Shown: positions 9,321 to 18,694 of the stretch, one piece after another | Layout of the letters: each line of letters starts with the position of its first letter | How positions within the stretch are numbered: position 1 is the first letter of the stretch | DNA from: Nitrospirota bacterium | GTDB taxonomy: Bacteria; Nitrospirota; Thermodesulfovibrionia; Thermodesulfovibrionales; UBA6898 | Assembly: GCA_021783515.1 (NCBI GenBank) | Contig: JAJXTV010000001.1 | Coordinates: forward strand, 124,001-188,000 | Direction of reading: 5' to 3' | DNA length: 64,000 bases | Notes under the pieces: model-generated | The model's database searches: none | What the model saw: only the letters and a program-made list of their open reading frames with translations | What the model was told of the DNA's origin: nothing | Translations under genes and position numbers: made by a program

Positions 9321-10997
9321 TCACACCCCCTCTTCGCCGCAGTCGAAGGCCCGGTCGACGGGGGGGCACCCGACACCGGCCGGACCACCATTGGTGCGGT
9401 CTATGGTTTCTCTCCAGAACGCCGTGACATCGGCGATCAGGACGATCCTGCCGTCACCCAGTATGGATGCGCCCGCCACCCCGTAAGATTTCCCGAACGT
9501 CTCATCGAGCGGCTTTATGACGATCTCCTGCCGCCCGCGAAGCCGGTCAACCGCCACGGCGAGCTTTTTTTCGGCCCTGCTGAGGACGATTAGATAGAAT
9601 GTTTCCCTTCGTCGGCATCCGATATGGAAAAAATCCCCGAGCCTGACGACCGGGACGACCTTGTCCCTGAACTCGACCACCTCATGATTGTTGATCATGT
9701 GGATGTCCTCACCTTTGACCTTGATGCTCTCGTCGACGGCGCTCATCGGTATCGCGTAAACCTCTTCTCCCGCTTCTACCATCAGGGCCGGGATGATCGC
9801 AAGACTGAGGGGCAGTTTGATCGTAAAGACGGTTCCTCCCCCTGCTGTGCTGTCGACGGCGATCTGGCCGCCGAGCTTGCCGATCTTCCTGATGACCACA
9901 TCGAGCCCCACCCCCCTGCCGGAGAGGTCCGTCGCCTCATCCTTCGTCGAGAGCCCCGCCGAGAAGATGAGGGACTTGAGCGTCTCCTTGTCCGGGGTCT
10001 CGTCAGGCAGGAGAAGGCCCCGCTCGACCGCCGCAGCCTTCACTCTTCCCATATCGATGCCCCTGCCGTCGTCGCTCACCCCGACGATCACATAATTGGA
10101 TTCCTGGCCGGCCGAAAGGGTGATAGTGCCGCGGCGTTTTTTGCCCCGCTTCACCCGCTCTTTCGGATCTTCCATCCCGTGGTCGACCGCATTTCGTATC
10201 AGGTGGAGAAGCGGCTCTTCGAGTTCGTCGATCACGGTTTTGTCGAGTTCCGTCTCCTCTCCCTTGAAGACCAGCTCGACCTCTTTCCCTTGCGTGCGGG
10301 AGAGGTCCCTCACCATCCGGGGATACTTGCCGAAGACATTAAGCACCGGAAGCATCCTCGCCCTCATGATGCCTTCCTGGAGTTCGGCGATCGTCTTGCC
10401 CATCGACTCGAGACCCTCCTGCAGTTCCCTCGCCAGGGGTTTATTCCCGCCGGTCCCACGCATCCGGGTCCCGATCTGGTTCAGCCTGGTCTTGTTGATG
10501 ACGAGCTCTCCCACGAGATTCAGGAGGTCGTCGAACCTCTTGAAATCGACCTTGATGGTATCCGTCTTCGCGCCGAGATACGCAAAGAGGTCCACATCTT
10601 TTCGCCTGCCCTCTCCTGCCTCGCCCCTCAGACACTCCTGAATCGCCAGGATATGCGCGGTGAGATCGGGCCGGCCGGCGGGATCGGCGGCAACCGAGCG
10701 GAGGACCTCCCTCATGGCGGTGACGCTGTCGAAGAGCGCATCCATCACCCTATCGATCTGGACCTTTTCTTCAGCGACGCCTTTGAGCACCTCTTCGATG
10801 TTGTGCACGTAGTCCTTCATCGAGTCGAACCCCATCATGCCGGAATTGCCCTTCAGCGTATGAAGAGGCCCCATCATATCCATGATGACCTCTTTGCGGA
10901 AGCCGTTTTGCTCGATCGAAAGGAGCGCGCTGTCGAAAAGACCGAGATGCGTCTCGGCGTCGTCCAGAAAATCCCGCAGAAGCTCGGAGTATTCCAC
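9321..10997 (-). CDS. cheA: chemotaxis histidine kinase CheA
   Basis: 558 residues, shorter than enterobacterial CheA. P1 (Hpt) carries the phospho-accepting His46 (PLHTLKGNSG). No P2 CheY-binding domain can be seen before the P3 dimerisation helices (DDLLNLVGELVINKTRL). P4 is the ATPase (HLIRNAVDHGME, DDGRGID, GRGVGLDVV), and P5 is the CheW-like domain ending near residue 540. The start is GTG at 10997, immediately after the cheY stop codon, so translation is probably coupled. Lack of P2 is common in compact CheA proteins and may mean direct P1-CheY transfer. Confidence 0.96.
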   Translation of the reverse strand: MEYSELLRDFLDDAETHLGLFDSALLSIEQNGFRKEVIMDMMGPLHTLKGNSGMMGFDSMKDYVHNIEEVLKGVAEEKVQIDRVMDALFDSVTAMREVLRSVAADPAGRPDLTAHILAIQECLRGEAGEGRRKDVDLFAYLGAKTDTIKVDFKRFDDLLNLVGELVINKTRLNQIGTRMRGTGGNKPLARELQEGLESMGKTIAELQEGIMRARMLPVLNVFGKYPRMVRDLSRTQGKEVELVFKGEETELDKTVIDELEEPLLHLIRNAVDHGMEDPKERVKRGKKRRGTITLSAGQESNYVIVGVSDDGRGIDMGRVKAAAVERGLLLPDETPDKETLKSLIFSAGLSTKDEATDLSGRGVGLDVVIRKIGKLGGQIAVDSTAGGGTVFTIKLPLSLAIIPALMVEAGEEVYAIPMSAVDESIKVKGEDIHMINNHEVVEFRDKVVPVVRLGDFFHIGCRRRETFYLIVLSRAEKKLAVAVDRLRGRQEIVIKPLDETFGKSYGVAGASILGDGRIVLIADVTAFWRETIDRTNGGPAGVGCPPVDRAFDCGEEGV

Positions 10998-11411
10998 CTA
11001 TGTGGCCTTCATTTCCGTCAGGAAGGGCGGCTTTTTCGCCAGGACCTTGTCGATCAACTCATAAAGCATGTGGGGCTTGAAGGGCTTCACTACATAGCCC
11101 CACGCCCCGAGCTTCAACGCCCGCAGGGTGTCCTCCTCCCTCCCTTCGGTGCTGATCACCACGATCGGAGTCTGTCGGTAGATGTTCTCCTTCTTCAGTT
11201 TCTCCATAAACTGGATGCCGTTCATTACCGGCATATTGATATCGAGGAGAATAAGATCGAAATTATTCTCCCGCGAAAGGATATCCAGGGCTTCCAGTCC
11301 GTTCATCGCGTCAAAGATCTTGCACCCCTCATAGCGGTTCAGCACCAGCCGGTACATCGAATGGATCAACTGGGAATCGTCCACTATCAGCAACTTTTGT
11401 AACTCGGGCAT
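10998..11411 (-). CDS. cheY: CheY-type response regulator
   Basis: 137 residues from the ATG at 11411, which has an AGGAGG ribosome site; the longer open frame overlaps the upstream receiver gene and its extra N-terminus is not receiver-like. A single receiver domain: acidic pair Asp11/Asp12, phospho-acceptor Asp57 (LILLDINMP), Thr/Ser switch region (VVISTEG) and Lys109 (VVKPF). No output domain, so it acts by binding a partner (flagellar switch or, more likely given the pilus genes in the window, a twitching motor). Confidence 0.92.
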   Translation of the reverse strand: MPELQKLLIVDDSQLIHSMYRLVLNRYEGCKIFDAMNGLEALDILSRENNFDLILLDINMPVMNGIQFMEKLKKENIYRQTPIVVISTEGREEDTLRALKLGAWGYVVKPFKPHMLYELIDKVLAKKPPFLTEMKAT

Positions 11412-11439
11412 GTCTCCTCCTGTTCTGCCTTCGTTCGTT

Positions 11440-11835
11440 TCAAGTTTTTGCGCTCTGCGCAGGCGGCAGCGTGATCCCGAGGGGCTCGACCCTCGAAACG
11501 AGGTCCCCGATATCGATCGGCTTCTCGTAGTAGTGATAAGCCCCGCGCCGGTAGGCATCGTCCCTCAACTCATCAGAACCGTACGCCGTCATGATGATCA
11601 CTTCAGTCGAAGGGCTCTTTCCCTTTATAAAACTAAGCAGTTCGAGCCCCTCGATCCCGTACATGCCGCTCATCCGGATGTCGGCGATCACAAGGTCGAA
11701 CGTATATCGGGAAAGCGCCTCCTCCGCCTCTTCAATCCTGCTGCTGGTAATGACGACGTTCTCCCTGCCGCTCAGCAGATGCGACAGTGTCAGCAAGATC
11801 GTCGGCTCATCGTCGACTATCAATATCTTCTTCAT
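11440..11835 (-). CDS. single-domain response regulator receiver protein
   Basis: 131 residues. Receiver domain with Asp8/Asp9, phospho-acceptor Asp52 (LVIADIRMSG) and Lys105 (YYEKPID). The MYGIE segment after the acceptor is shared with the NtrC-like regulator encoded next to it, suggesting common ancestry or a common kinase. The C-terminal tail is short and has no DNA-binding domain. It lies 28 bases upstream of cheY and about 200 bases downstream of the NtrC-like gene. Confidence 0.88.
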   Translation of the reverse strand: MKKILIVDDEPTILLTLSHLLSGRENVVITSSRIEEAEEALSRYTFDLVIADIRMSGMYGIEGLELLSFIKGKSPSTEVIIMTAYGSDELRDDAYRRGAYHYYEKPIDIGDLVSRVEPLGITLPPAQSAKT

Positions 11836-12008
11836 CCATACCTCCCTTGGAATAATGCATCAGGTAGATGAAAGGCAATTCCGGTGCCCGGTGTCGGGAA
11901 CGGAGAAAGATGTCCGGCTGGTCCTGTAAGGCCCTGTTTTTATTTTATAATCATGCCATATCGTCCGGCGGGGTGAAAAAAGGAGATGTAAAGACAAGAA
12001 ATGGGGCC

Positions 12009-12043
12009 GACCGGAATCCGGACGGACTGTCCGGTTATCGGTC
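12009..12043 (-). terminator. possible hairpin at the end of the NtrC-like gene
   Basis: The inverted repeat GACCG...CGGTC encloses CCGGAC/GTCCGG with a 5-base loop, overlapping the stop codon. A U-rich stretch follows only after about 12 bases, so it may be an attenuating or mRNA-stabilising hairpin rather than a full terminator. The remaining part of the gap 11836-12041 contains no visible gene. Confidence 0.35.
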
Positions 12044-13358
12044 AGTTCAGTCTGTAGGCTTTGATTTTCTCGCTGAGGGTGGAGCGGGCGACGCCCAGCA
12101 GTTGGGCGGCCTTCGTCCTGTTACCGGCCGTCAGCCTGAGCACATTCTCGATATGCGTCTTTTCGACCGCCGTCAGCGTCAGGGGGTTCCCGCCCGGGGG
12201 CCGTTCCGTGCAGAGCGACAGACATTTCGCCGGGATGTCCCCCTGCGGGCTGAGAATCGCCGCGCGTTCCACCGCGTTTCTCAGTTCCCTCACATTTCCC
12301 GGCCAGGAGTATGCGCAGAGCTGCTCAACGGCGTCCGGCGCCAGCCCTCCGATCTCCCTCCGGCCCAGACCCTTCTTGATCTCATCGAGCAGAAACGCCG
12401 CGATAAGAGGGATGTCTTCGGGGCGTTCCCGGAGGGGAGCCACCGTCAGGGGAATCACGTTCAAACGGTAAAAAAGGTCTTCCCGGAATGCGCCTTCTCT
12501 CACCAGCCGCTCCAGGTCCCGGTTGGTAGCTGCGAGAACGCGCACGTCCACGCCGATATCGCGGGTTCCGCCGAGCCTCTTCAGGGACCTGCTCTCGAGA
12601 ACCCGCAGGATCTTCGCCTGGGCGCTTCGGGGCATGTCACCGATCTCGTCCAGAAAAAGCGTACCCCCGTCGGCAAGCTCGAAAAGCCCCTTCTTCGTCT
12701 TCTTTGCATCCGTAAACGCCCCCGATTCGTATCCGAAGAGCTCGCTCTCGACGATATCGGCAGGTATCGCCGCGCAGTTGATGTCCACAAAGGGCTTGCC
12801 GGCCCTGGCGCTGAGGGCGTGGATATTGCGCGCCACAAGCTCTTTGCCGGTCCCTGTCTCCCCCTGTATCAGCACCGTCGTCATCGGGTTGGAGGCGAGC
12901 AGGTGTATCATATGGATCAGTCCCTGCGTCTGTCTGCTTCTGCCCACTATGGGATACGGAGATTCCCTGCGAAGCACCGCCTCCTGGCGTATCTGCTTGA
13001 TGCCAAGGCTCTTTTCGACCACAACCGCCAGCTGATCGAGGTCTACCGGCTTCTGAAAATAATATTCGGCCCCGAGTTTCATCGCCCTGACCGCCTCCTC
13101 CACCTCGCCGTATCCCGTCATCACGATAACGGATATCTCCGGATAATCTGCCTTGATCGCCTCGAGGATCTCTATGCCGTACATGTCGGGCAGCCTCAGG
13201 TCGAGAAGGATGGTATCGGGAATCTCTTTGAGGGCTATGTCGAGTCCCTGCCGTCCGAGTTCGGCCGTCATGACTCCGTACCCTTTGCTCTCGAAGAAGA
13301 CCCTGAGACTGAGAGATATGTTTTCGTCGTCTTCTATAACCAGAAGAAGAGGCTTCAC
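12042..13358 (-). CDS. NtrC-family sigma-54-dependent response regulator
   Basis: 438 residues. The receiver domain has Asp10/Asp11, phospho-acceptor Asp53 (LLDLRLPD) and Lys103. The AAA+ central domain has Walker A GETGTGKE at about 166-173 and Walker B GTLFLDEIGD. The C-terminal Fis-type helix-turn-helix is NRTKAAQLLGVARSTL. The sigma-54 contact loop reads GAFTDA (213-218) where the consensus is GAFTGA. The start overlaps the nrdR stop in an ATGA arrangement. It activates sigma-54 promoters; one strong candidate site in this window lies upstream of the pilin gene at 63283-63798, though no evidence links the two. Confidence 0.94.
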   Translation of the reverse strand: MKPLLLVIEDDENISLSLRVFFESKGYGVMTAELGRQGLDIALKEIPDTILLDLRLPDMYGIEILEAIKADYPEISVIVMTGYGEVEEAVRAMKLGAEYYFQKPVDLDQLAVVVEKSLGIKQIRQEAVLRRESPYPIVGRSRQTQGLIHMIHLLASNPMTTVLIQGETGTGKELVARNIHALSARAGKPFVDINCAAIPADIVESELFGYESGAFTDAKKTKKGLFELADGGTLFLDEIGDMPRSAQAKILRVLESRSLKRLGGTRDIGVDVRVLAATNRDLERLVREGAFREDLFYRLNVIPLTVAPLRERPEDIPLIAAFLLDEIKKGLGRREIGGLAPDAVEQLCAYSWPGNVRELRNAVERAAILSPQGDIPAKCLSLCTERPPGGNPLTLTAVEKTHIENVLRLTAGNRTKAAQLLGVARSTLSEKIKAYRLN

Positions 13359-13825
13359 GGCTGCTTTCTGTCTCGGGGTTCGAAGAGGGTCTTCACTTCA
13401 TCCATCAGGTCGTTGATGTCCTTGAATTGATGGTAGACAGAGGCAAACCTCACATACGCCACCTTATCGAGGTGTTTGAGCTCGGACATGATCTGCTCGC
13501 CTATCCAGGTGCTCCGGATCTCCTTCACCCCGAGGCCGGCGAGTTTCTTTTCGATACTTTCGACGATCGAGTCGAGTCTGTCGGTTTCGATCGGCCGCTT
13601 CTTGCAGGCAATGAGGAGACCGTTTCTGATCTTTCCCATGTCGAACGGCTCCCTCCTGCCGTCCTTCTTGACCACCATCGGGACAAGGTCCTCCACCCGT
13701 TCGTAGGAAGTGAACCGCTTGCCGCATTTCAGGCATTCCCTTCTGCGGCGGATAGCATTGCCCTCCCTGCTCGTCCTTGAGTCGATCACCCTGTCTTCAA
13801 GGTTCTCGCAGAAGGGGCATTTCAC
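13355..13825 (-). CDS. nrdR: transcriptional repressor NrdR
   Basis: 156 residues, the standard length. N-terminal zinc ribbon Cys3, Cys6, Cys31 and Cys34 (KCPFC, CLKCGKRF), then an ATP-cone domain (VVKKDGRREPFD and KIRNGLL). NrdR represses ribonucleotide reductase genes in response to nucleotide state. It follows glyA by 12 bases, and the rpiB-glyA-nrdR order is common in bacteria. Its stop overlaps the start of the NtrC-like gene. Confidence 0.97.
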   Translation of the reverse strand: MKCPFCENLEDRVIDSRTSREGNAIRRRRECLKCGKRFTSYERVEDLVPMVVKKDGRREPFDMGKIRNGLLIACKKRPIETDRLDSIVESIEKKLAGLGVKEIRSTWIGEQIMSELKHLDKVAYVRFASVYHQFKDINDLMDEVKTLFEPRDRKQP

Positions 13826-13837
13826 CTGGGGTCCGCC

Positions 13838-15076
13838 CTATCGGTAGATGGGGAACCGATCACACAGCCTTCTCACCCGTTCAGCGTTTTCCCTTATCGC
13901 TTCCGGCTCCCTGCTGTTGTTGATGACCGCCGAGATAAGATCCGCAATCTCCTTCATCTCGGCCTCCCCCATGCCGCGCGTAGTGATGCTGGGGGTCCCC
14001 AGCCGGATGCCGCTCGTCACGGCAGGCGGACGCTGATCGTACGGGATAGCGTTTTTGTTCACTGTGATGCCGGCCTTGTCCAACGCCTGCTCCGCGTCCT
14101 TTCCCGTGATGCCCTTCACCGTGAGGTCCACCAGCATCAGGTGATTGTCGGTCCCGCCCGAGATAATGTCAAACCCCTTGGCGACAAGCTCCGCGGCCAG
14201 TGTCTTTGCGTTATCTATGACCCCCTGCTGGTAGCGCCTGAAATCCTCGGTCATCGCTTCCTTGAGCGCCACCGCCTTGGCGGCGATGACATGGACGAGG
14301 GGGCCGCCCTGGATCCCGGGGAATATCATCTTATCGACCGCCTTGGCAAACTCCGCCCTGCACATGATCATCCCCCCCCTGGGCCCTCTCAGCGTCTTGT
14401 GGGTCGTCGTCGTCACGAAATCGGCATACGGCACCGGAGACGGATGCAGCCCCGCCGCAACGAGGCCGGCGATATGCGCAATATCGGCCATGAGGTAGGC
14501 CCCTGCCTCCTTCGCAATTTCGGAGAAGATCTTGAAATCCAGCGTCCGCGAGTAGGCCGACGCCCCGACGACGATCATGCGCGGCCTGTGTTCTTTGGCA
14601 AGACGTCTGACCTCGTCATAGTCGATCAGTCCTTCCTTGTTCACGCCGTATGGCACATTCTGGTACAAGACGCCCGAAAAATTCACCGACGCACCGTGCG
14701 AAAGATGGCCGCCGTGGCTGAGGCTCATGCCCAGGATCCTGTCTCCCGGCTTCAGCACGGCGAAATATACCGCCATGTTCGCCTGGGACCCTGAGTGGGG
14801 CTGCACGTTGACGTGCTCCGCGCCGAAGATCTCCTTCGCGCGCTCGATGGCGAGGCCCTCGACGATGTCGGCATACTCGCAGCCGCCGTAATACCTCCTG
14901 CCGGGATACCCCTCGGCATACTTGTTGGTAAAGATCGAACCCTGCGCCTCAAGCACGGCCCTGCTCACATAGTTCTCCGAGGCGATAAGGACTATTTTTT
15001 CGTGCTCCCTGCAACGCTCCCGCTCGATCGCGTCGAATACGACAGGGTCGGTCATTTTGAGATCATCCATTTCCAT
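13838..15076 (-). CDS. glyA: serine hydroxymethyltransferase
   Basis: 412 residues. PLP-dependent enzyme interconverting serine and glycine with tetrahydrofolate. Visible landmarks: [45 protein letters not shown], and the PLP lysine segment [13 protein letters not shown]. Met3 is an alternative start; the 5' end overlaps rpiB by 14 bases. Confidence 0.98.
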   Translation of the reverse strand: MEMDDLKMTDPVVFDAIERERCREHEKIVLIASENYVSRAVLEAQGSIFTNKYAEGYPGRRYYGGCEYADIVEGLAIERAKEIFGAEHVNVQPHSGSQANMAVYFAVLKPGDRILGMSLSHGGHLSHGASVNFSGVLYQNVPYGVNKEGLIDYDEVRRLAKEHRPRMIVVGASAYSRTLDFKIFSEIAKEAGAYLMADIAHIAGLVAAGLHPSPVPYADFVTTTTHKTLRGPRGGMIMCRAEFAKAVDKMIFPGIQGGPLVHVIAAKAVALKEAMTEDFRRYQQGVIDNAKTLAAELVAKGFDIISGGTDNHLMLVDLTVKGITGKDAEQALDKAGITVNKNAIPYDQRPPAVTSGIRLGTPSITTRGMGEAEMKEIADLISAVINNSREPEAIRENAERVRRLCDRFPIYR

Positions 15077-15524
15077 CAGTCTTCAAATCTTCCTCTATCT
15101 TTCTGATCTTATCCAGTCTTCTTATATGCCTGCTGCCTTCAAAAGGCGTTGACATCCATGTCCTCACGATCTCATAGGCGAGGTCCTTGCCGATCACCCT
15201 GCCTCCCATGACCAGCACGTTGGCGTCGTTATGGAGACGGCTCATTTTAGCCGAAAAAAGGTCGTTGCAGAGCGCGGCCCTCACGTTCGGGAATTTGTTG
15301 GCTACCATCGACATCCCGAGGCCGGTTCCGCAGACCAGGATGCCCCTTTCGACCTTCCCGGAAGAAACGAGTTCCGAGACCTTCTCTCCGAAATCGGGGT
15401 AATCGACGGATTCCGTCCCGTTTGTGCCGCAGTCGATATATTCGAGGCCGAGACTCTTCAGGAGGCCGACTATCTCTTCCTTCAAGCCGAAACCGGCATG
15501 GTCACAACCTAGGGCAATTTTCAC
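15063..15524 (-). CDS. rpiB: ribose 5-phosphate isomerase B
   Basis: 153 residues. RpiB/LacAB-family isomerase (ribose 5-phosphate to ribulose 5-phosphate). It shows the [12 protein letters not shown]-terminal motif, the active-site Cys region [14 protein letters not shown] and [14 protein letters not shown]. First gene of the rpiB-glyA-nrdR group, diverging from tgt across a 189-base intergenic region. Confidence 0.96.
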   Translation of the reverse strand: MKIALGCDHAGFGLKEEIVGLLKSLGLEYIDCGTNGTESVDYPDFGEKVSELVSSGKVERGILVCGTGLGMSMVANKFPNVRAALCNDLFSAKMSRLHNDANVLVMGGRVIGKDLAYEIVRTWMSTPFEGSRHIRRLDKIRKIEEDLKTDGNG

Positions 15525-15672
15525 CTGCGCTAACCTTCCTGGACCCCGTTTGCCGCATCACCACGCGCATCCGGGCATTATCGTTATGAGATATTATCTT
15601 AGCCGAGGGAATAATTCCAAGTCAAGAAAGGAGCCGCGCACGCTTTCGTGCAGTCCCGCGGCGGTTTTCGCG

Positions 15673-15678
15673 TATAAT
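15673..15678 (+). promoter_or_regulatory. candidate -10 element for tgt
   Basis: A perfect TATAAT lies 35 bases before the tgt start in the divergent rpiB/tgt gap. A clear -35 at the right spacing is not visible, so this rests on the -10 alone. Confidence 0.35.
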
Positions 15679-15704
15679 AATGCCTATGCAGCATTCGCAT
15701 CTAG

Positions 15705-16832
<1,128 letters not shown>

Positions 16833-16851
16833 TATACGGGCGGAGACCGCT

Positions 16852-17520
16852 ATGTACGTAGTGAAATTCACGGACCGGGAGCCCGGCATGGAGGGCCGGT
16901 GGGAAGGGCCGGACTGGAAGCATGTCAGGACGCTCGCCGTTTCCCATTTCCGGCCGGAGGGAAGCCTCCACCGGCCGAAAACCCTCGCAAAACTCCTCTA
17001 TACCAGGAGGGGGATCGCCGGGATCTTTCATGTTGAAGACAACTATGTGCGATGCGTGCACCACTGCTACCTCGACCCCGTATATAAAGACAGCTGCGTC
17101 GGCATCGCCTTCCGGCCGGGCGCCGAAACCGAGCATTTCAGCTTCGAGTTCAGCTGCGGCGGGACGCTCCGCGCCTGCTTCGTCACAACCGCGGACGATG
17201 CCGAAGACGGCCTCAGGGTCTTCATGCCGCTGTCAAGGAGGGACGCTGCCTCCGTCCGGATCTACCATTCGCTTCCGCCAATGGTCGAACCGGAGATCGC
17301 CGAACCTACCGTCTGGCTTCTTGAGTTCTTCATCCCTTTTTCGATTGTCGAAAAATTTCTCTGCAAGCCGCTCACCGTCAGGGGAAACGAGTGGCAGGCG
17401 AACCTGTATAAATGCGGGGACTCGACCTCCCATCCCCACTGGGCCTCGTGGGCGCCCCTGCGATCGAACAAAATTCAAGCCATCGACTCCTTCGGAAAGA
17501 TCCGCTTCGAGGAGGCCTGA
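16852..17520 (+). CDS. carbohydrate-binding family 9-like protein
   Basis: 222 residues from the ATG at 16852; upstream in-frame sequence overlaps tgt and is not protein-like. The CBM9-like beta-sandwich signature is visible: GIFHVEDNYVR, YLDPVYKDSCVGIAF, FSFEFSCGG, and GNEWQANLYKCGD...HPHWASWAPL near the end. There is no signal peptide, which is unusual for a secreted carbohydrate-binding module but common for this stand-alone family. Its position right behind tgt suggests co-transcription; the ligand is unknown. Confidence 0.82.
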   Translation: MYVVKFTDREPGMEGRWEGPDWKHVRTLAVSHFRPEGSLHRPKTLAKLLYTRRGIAGIFHVEDNYVRCVHHCYLDPVYKDSCVGIAFRPGAETEHFSFEFSCGGTLRACFVTTADDAEDGLRVFMPLSRRDAASVRIYHSLPPMVEPEIAEPTVWLLEFFIPFSIVEKFLCKPLTVRGNEWQANLYKCGDSTSHPHWASWAPLRSNKIQAIDSFGKIRFEEA

Positions 17521-17641
17521 TCGCATCGCAACGGCCGGGGCGAATCTGCAAGTGCAACTGAACTTCAGGCACCGGAGGACACAGCCGGCCAATAGGGTTC
17601 AATTCACGCCTATAGGGTTTCTTCCATTCACAATTACCCGA

Positions 17642-17670
17642 TTGACAACCTGTCCGGATTCTATTGTAAT
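17642..17670 (+). promoter_or_regulatory. strong sigma-70-type promoter
   Basis: Perfect -35 TTGACA (17642-17647), a 17-base spacer and -10 TGTAAT (17665-17670), 26 bases before the ATG at 17697. This is the closest match to consensus noticed in the window. It supports transcription of 17697-18158 and possibly of a structured RNA in the following 1 kb. Confidence 0.65.
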
Positions 17671-17696
17671 GAGAGCAGCGAACAAAAGGTTGATAT

Positions 17697-18158
17697 ATGG
17701 AAATAATCGCAGCCTTCAGGGGTCAACGGGGAATCGACTGCAACATATTTTGCAGGCTGGTCCTGTTCTGTTACTTCGCCGTTTTCGCGGTGATGCCGCT
17801 CGCCTATATCCATGTCGAGCCGCGGAGTGAAATCGTCTCAATAGTGGAGGAAGCTAGGCCCCCGGCCGAACGCTTCCTGGTGGTCCTGCACGAGGCGCTC
17901 TCCCTGCACTTCAAAGACCGGGTGGACCACGCGTGTTTCGCGCGAGGCGGCCCCCCCGGGAAAATCGTCGGCGCCCTCTTCCCGGAAGACGGGAGGCAGC
18001 CTGCCATGTCGGCGGCGCCCGAAACGCTGCAATCCCCAATCACCGTTACAGCGGCCCCGGCCCGCGGTCATCGCAGCGGCGACGGAGCCGCACCGGGCGC
18101 ATCCCGCTGCCGTTGCGGACTCTCGCCCCCTTCCGTTATTCCCGCACTTCCTGAGTAG
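17697..18158 (+). CDS. hypothetical protein with one N-terminal membrane segment
   Basis: 153 residues. ATG at 17697, weak AAAGG ribosome site, strong promoter just upstream. Residues about 18-38 are hydrophobic (FCRLVLFCYFAVFAVMPLAY), suggesting a membrane anchor or signal. The middle (about 45-85) looks like ordinary coding sequence (EIVSIVEEARPPAERFLVVLHEAL). The last 60 residues are Ala/Pro/Gly/Arg-rich and could be read-through of non-coding DNA. I do not recognise the family. It could be a short membrane peptide or spurious. Confidence 0.4.
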   Translation: MEIIAAFRGQRGIDCNIFCRLVLFCYFAVFAVMPLAYIHVEPRSEIVSIVEEARPPAERFLVVLHEALSLHFKDRVDHACFARGGPPGKIVGALFPEDGRQPAMSAAPETLQSPITVTAAPARGHRSGDGAAPGASRCRCGLSPPSVIPALPE

Positions 18159-18694
18159 AGTACTCCCTTCACAAATCCTCATTGCTTATAGCGAGGTGTT
18201 ACATGAAAGTACATTATGGCGGGCCGTATATTTCCACGACGGAAGCAATGTCGTTACCGGAGAGGTCAATAAGACCGCGGCGATACCGCGAAAGAGACCC
18301 GCAGAGGTCTGTCTGTCCGTTCACTGTCGAACAGGCCTCCGTCTGTTCCTCTCGCCATGCCGGAAGAAACGGGGCCAGATGCCCTTTTTCGTTAGAGACC
18401 TGCGTGAGGTCGTGAGAAAAGCACGGGGGAAGCCCGGGGAAAGCGCATCCGGCCGACGCGCCGGACGGCTTCCCCAACGCAGGGTTTTATCCTGAGGGTA
18501 TGCGGGGTTATTGATCTTCCCTTACGACAAGACCGCAGGGGATCTCAAACAGGGAATTACCTTCTTCTTGTCCGCTCGCTAAATCCGCGGCAATACCACG
18601 GGAATCCTCTCGCTGCCCATTTACCAGTCCTCATTTCTTATGGTATCCTTCCCTATATGTCCTGAATTACTTATATTTGGTACCTCGTAGGCCT
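18159..18694. other. 536-base stretch without a convincing gene
   Basis: Short open frames exist on both strands, but none has both a good start and protein-like composition (the best start is ATG at 18203 after GAGGTG). A large hairpin lies at 18426-18475. The stretch ends at the PATAN gene. It may be a long 5' leader or a non-coding RNA locus. Confidence 0.5.
18426..18475 (+). other. strong GC-rich hairpin, candidate structured RNA
   Basis: A 9-base outer stem (GGGGAAGCC with GGCTTCCCC) encloses a 13-base bulge and a 6-base inner stem (TCCGGC/GCCGGA) with a 6-base loop. There is no U-run, so it is not a simple terminator. It lies about 220 bases before the PATAN gene. I checked it by eye against the c-di-GMP-I and cobalamin riboswitch cores and it matches neither. 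Confidence 0.4.

Noticed and set aside
9624-11402. 592-residue plus-strand frame opposite cheA and cheY
   Set aside because: Antisense shadow of conserved genes, His/Asp/Arg-rich and without domain motifs.
11868-13430. 520-residue plus-strand frame opposite the NtrC-like gene
   Set aside because: The opposite strand encodes a clear sigma-54 activator; the frame's composition is that of a shadow.
18426-18475. c-di-GMP or cobalamin riboswitch
   Set aside because: The conserved core bases of either class are not present; only the strong stem is seen.
18196-18495. Short open frames in the gap before the PATAN gene
   Set aside because: No family signature, no consistent ribosome site, and the hairpin runs through them.
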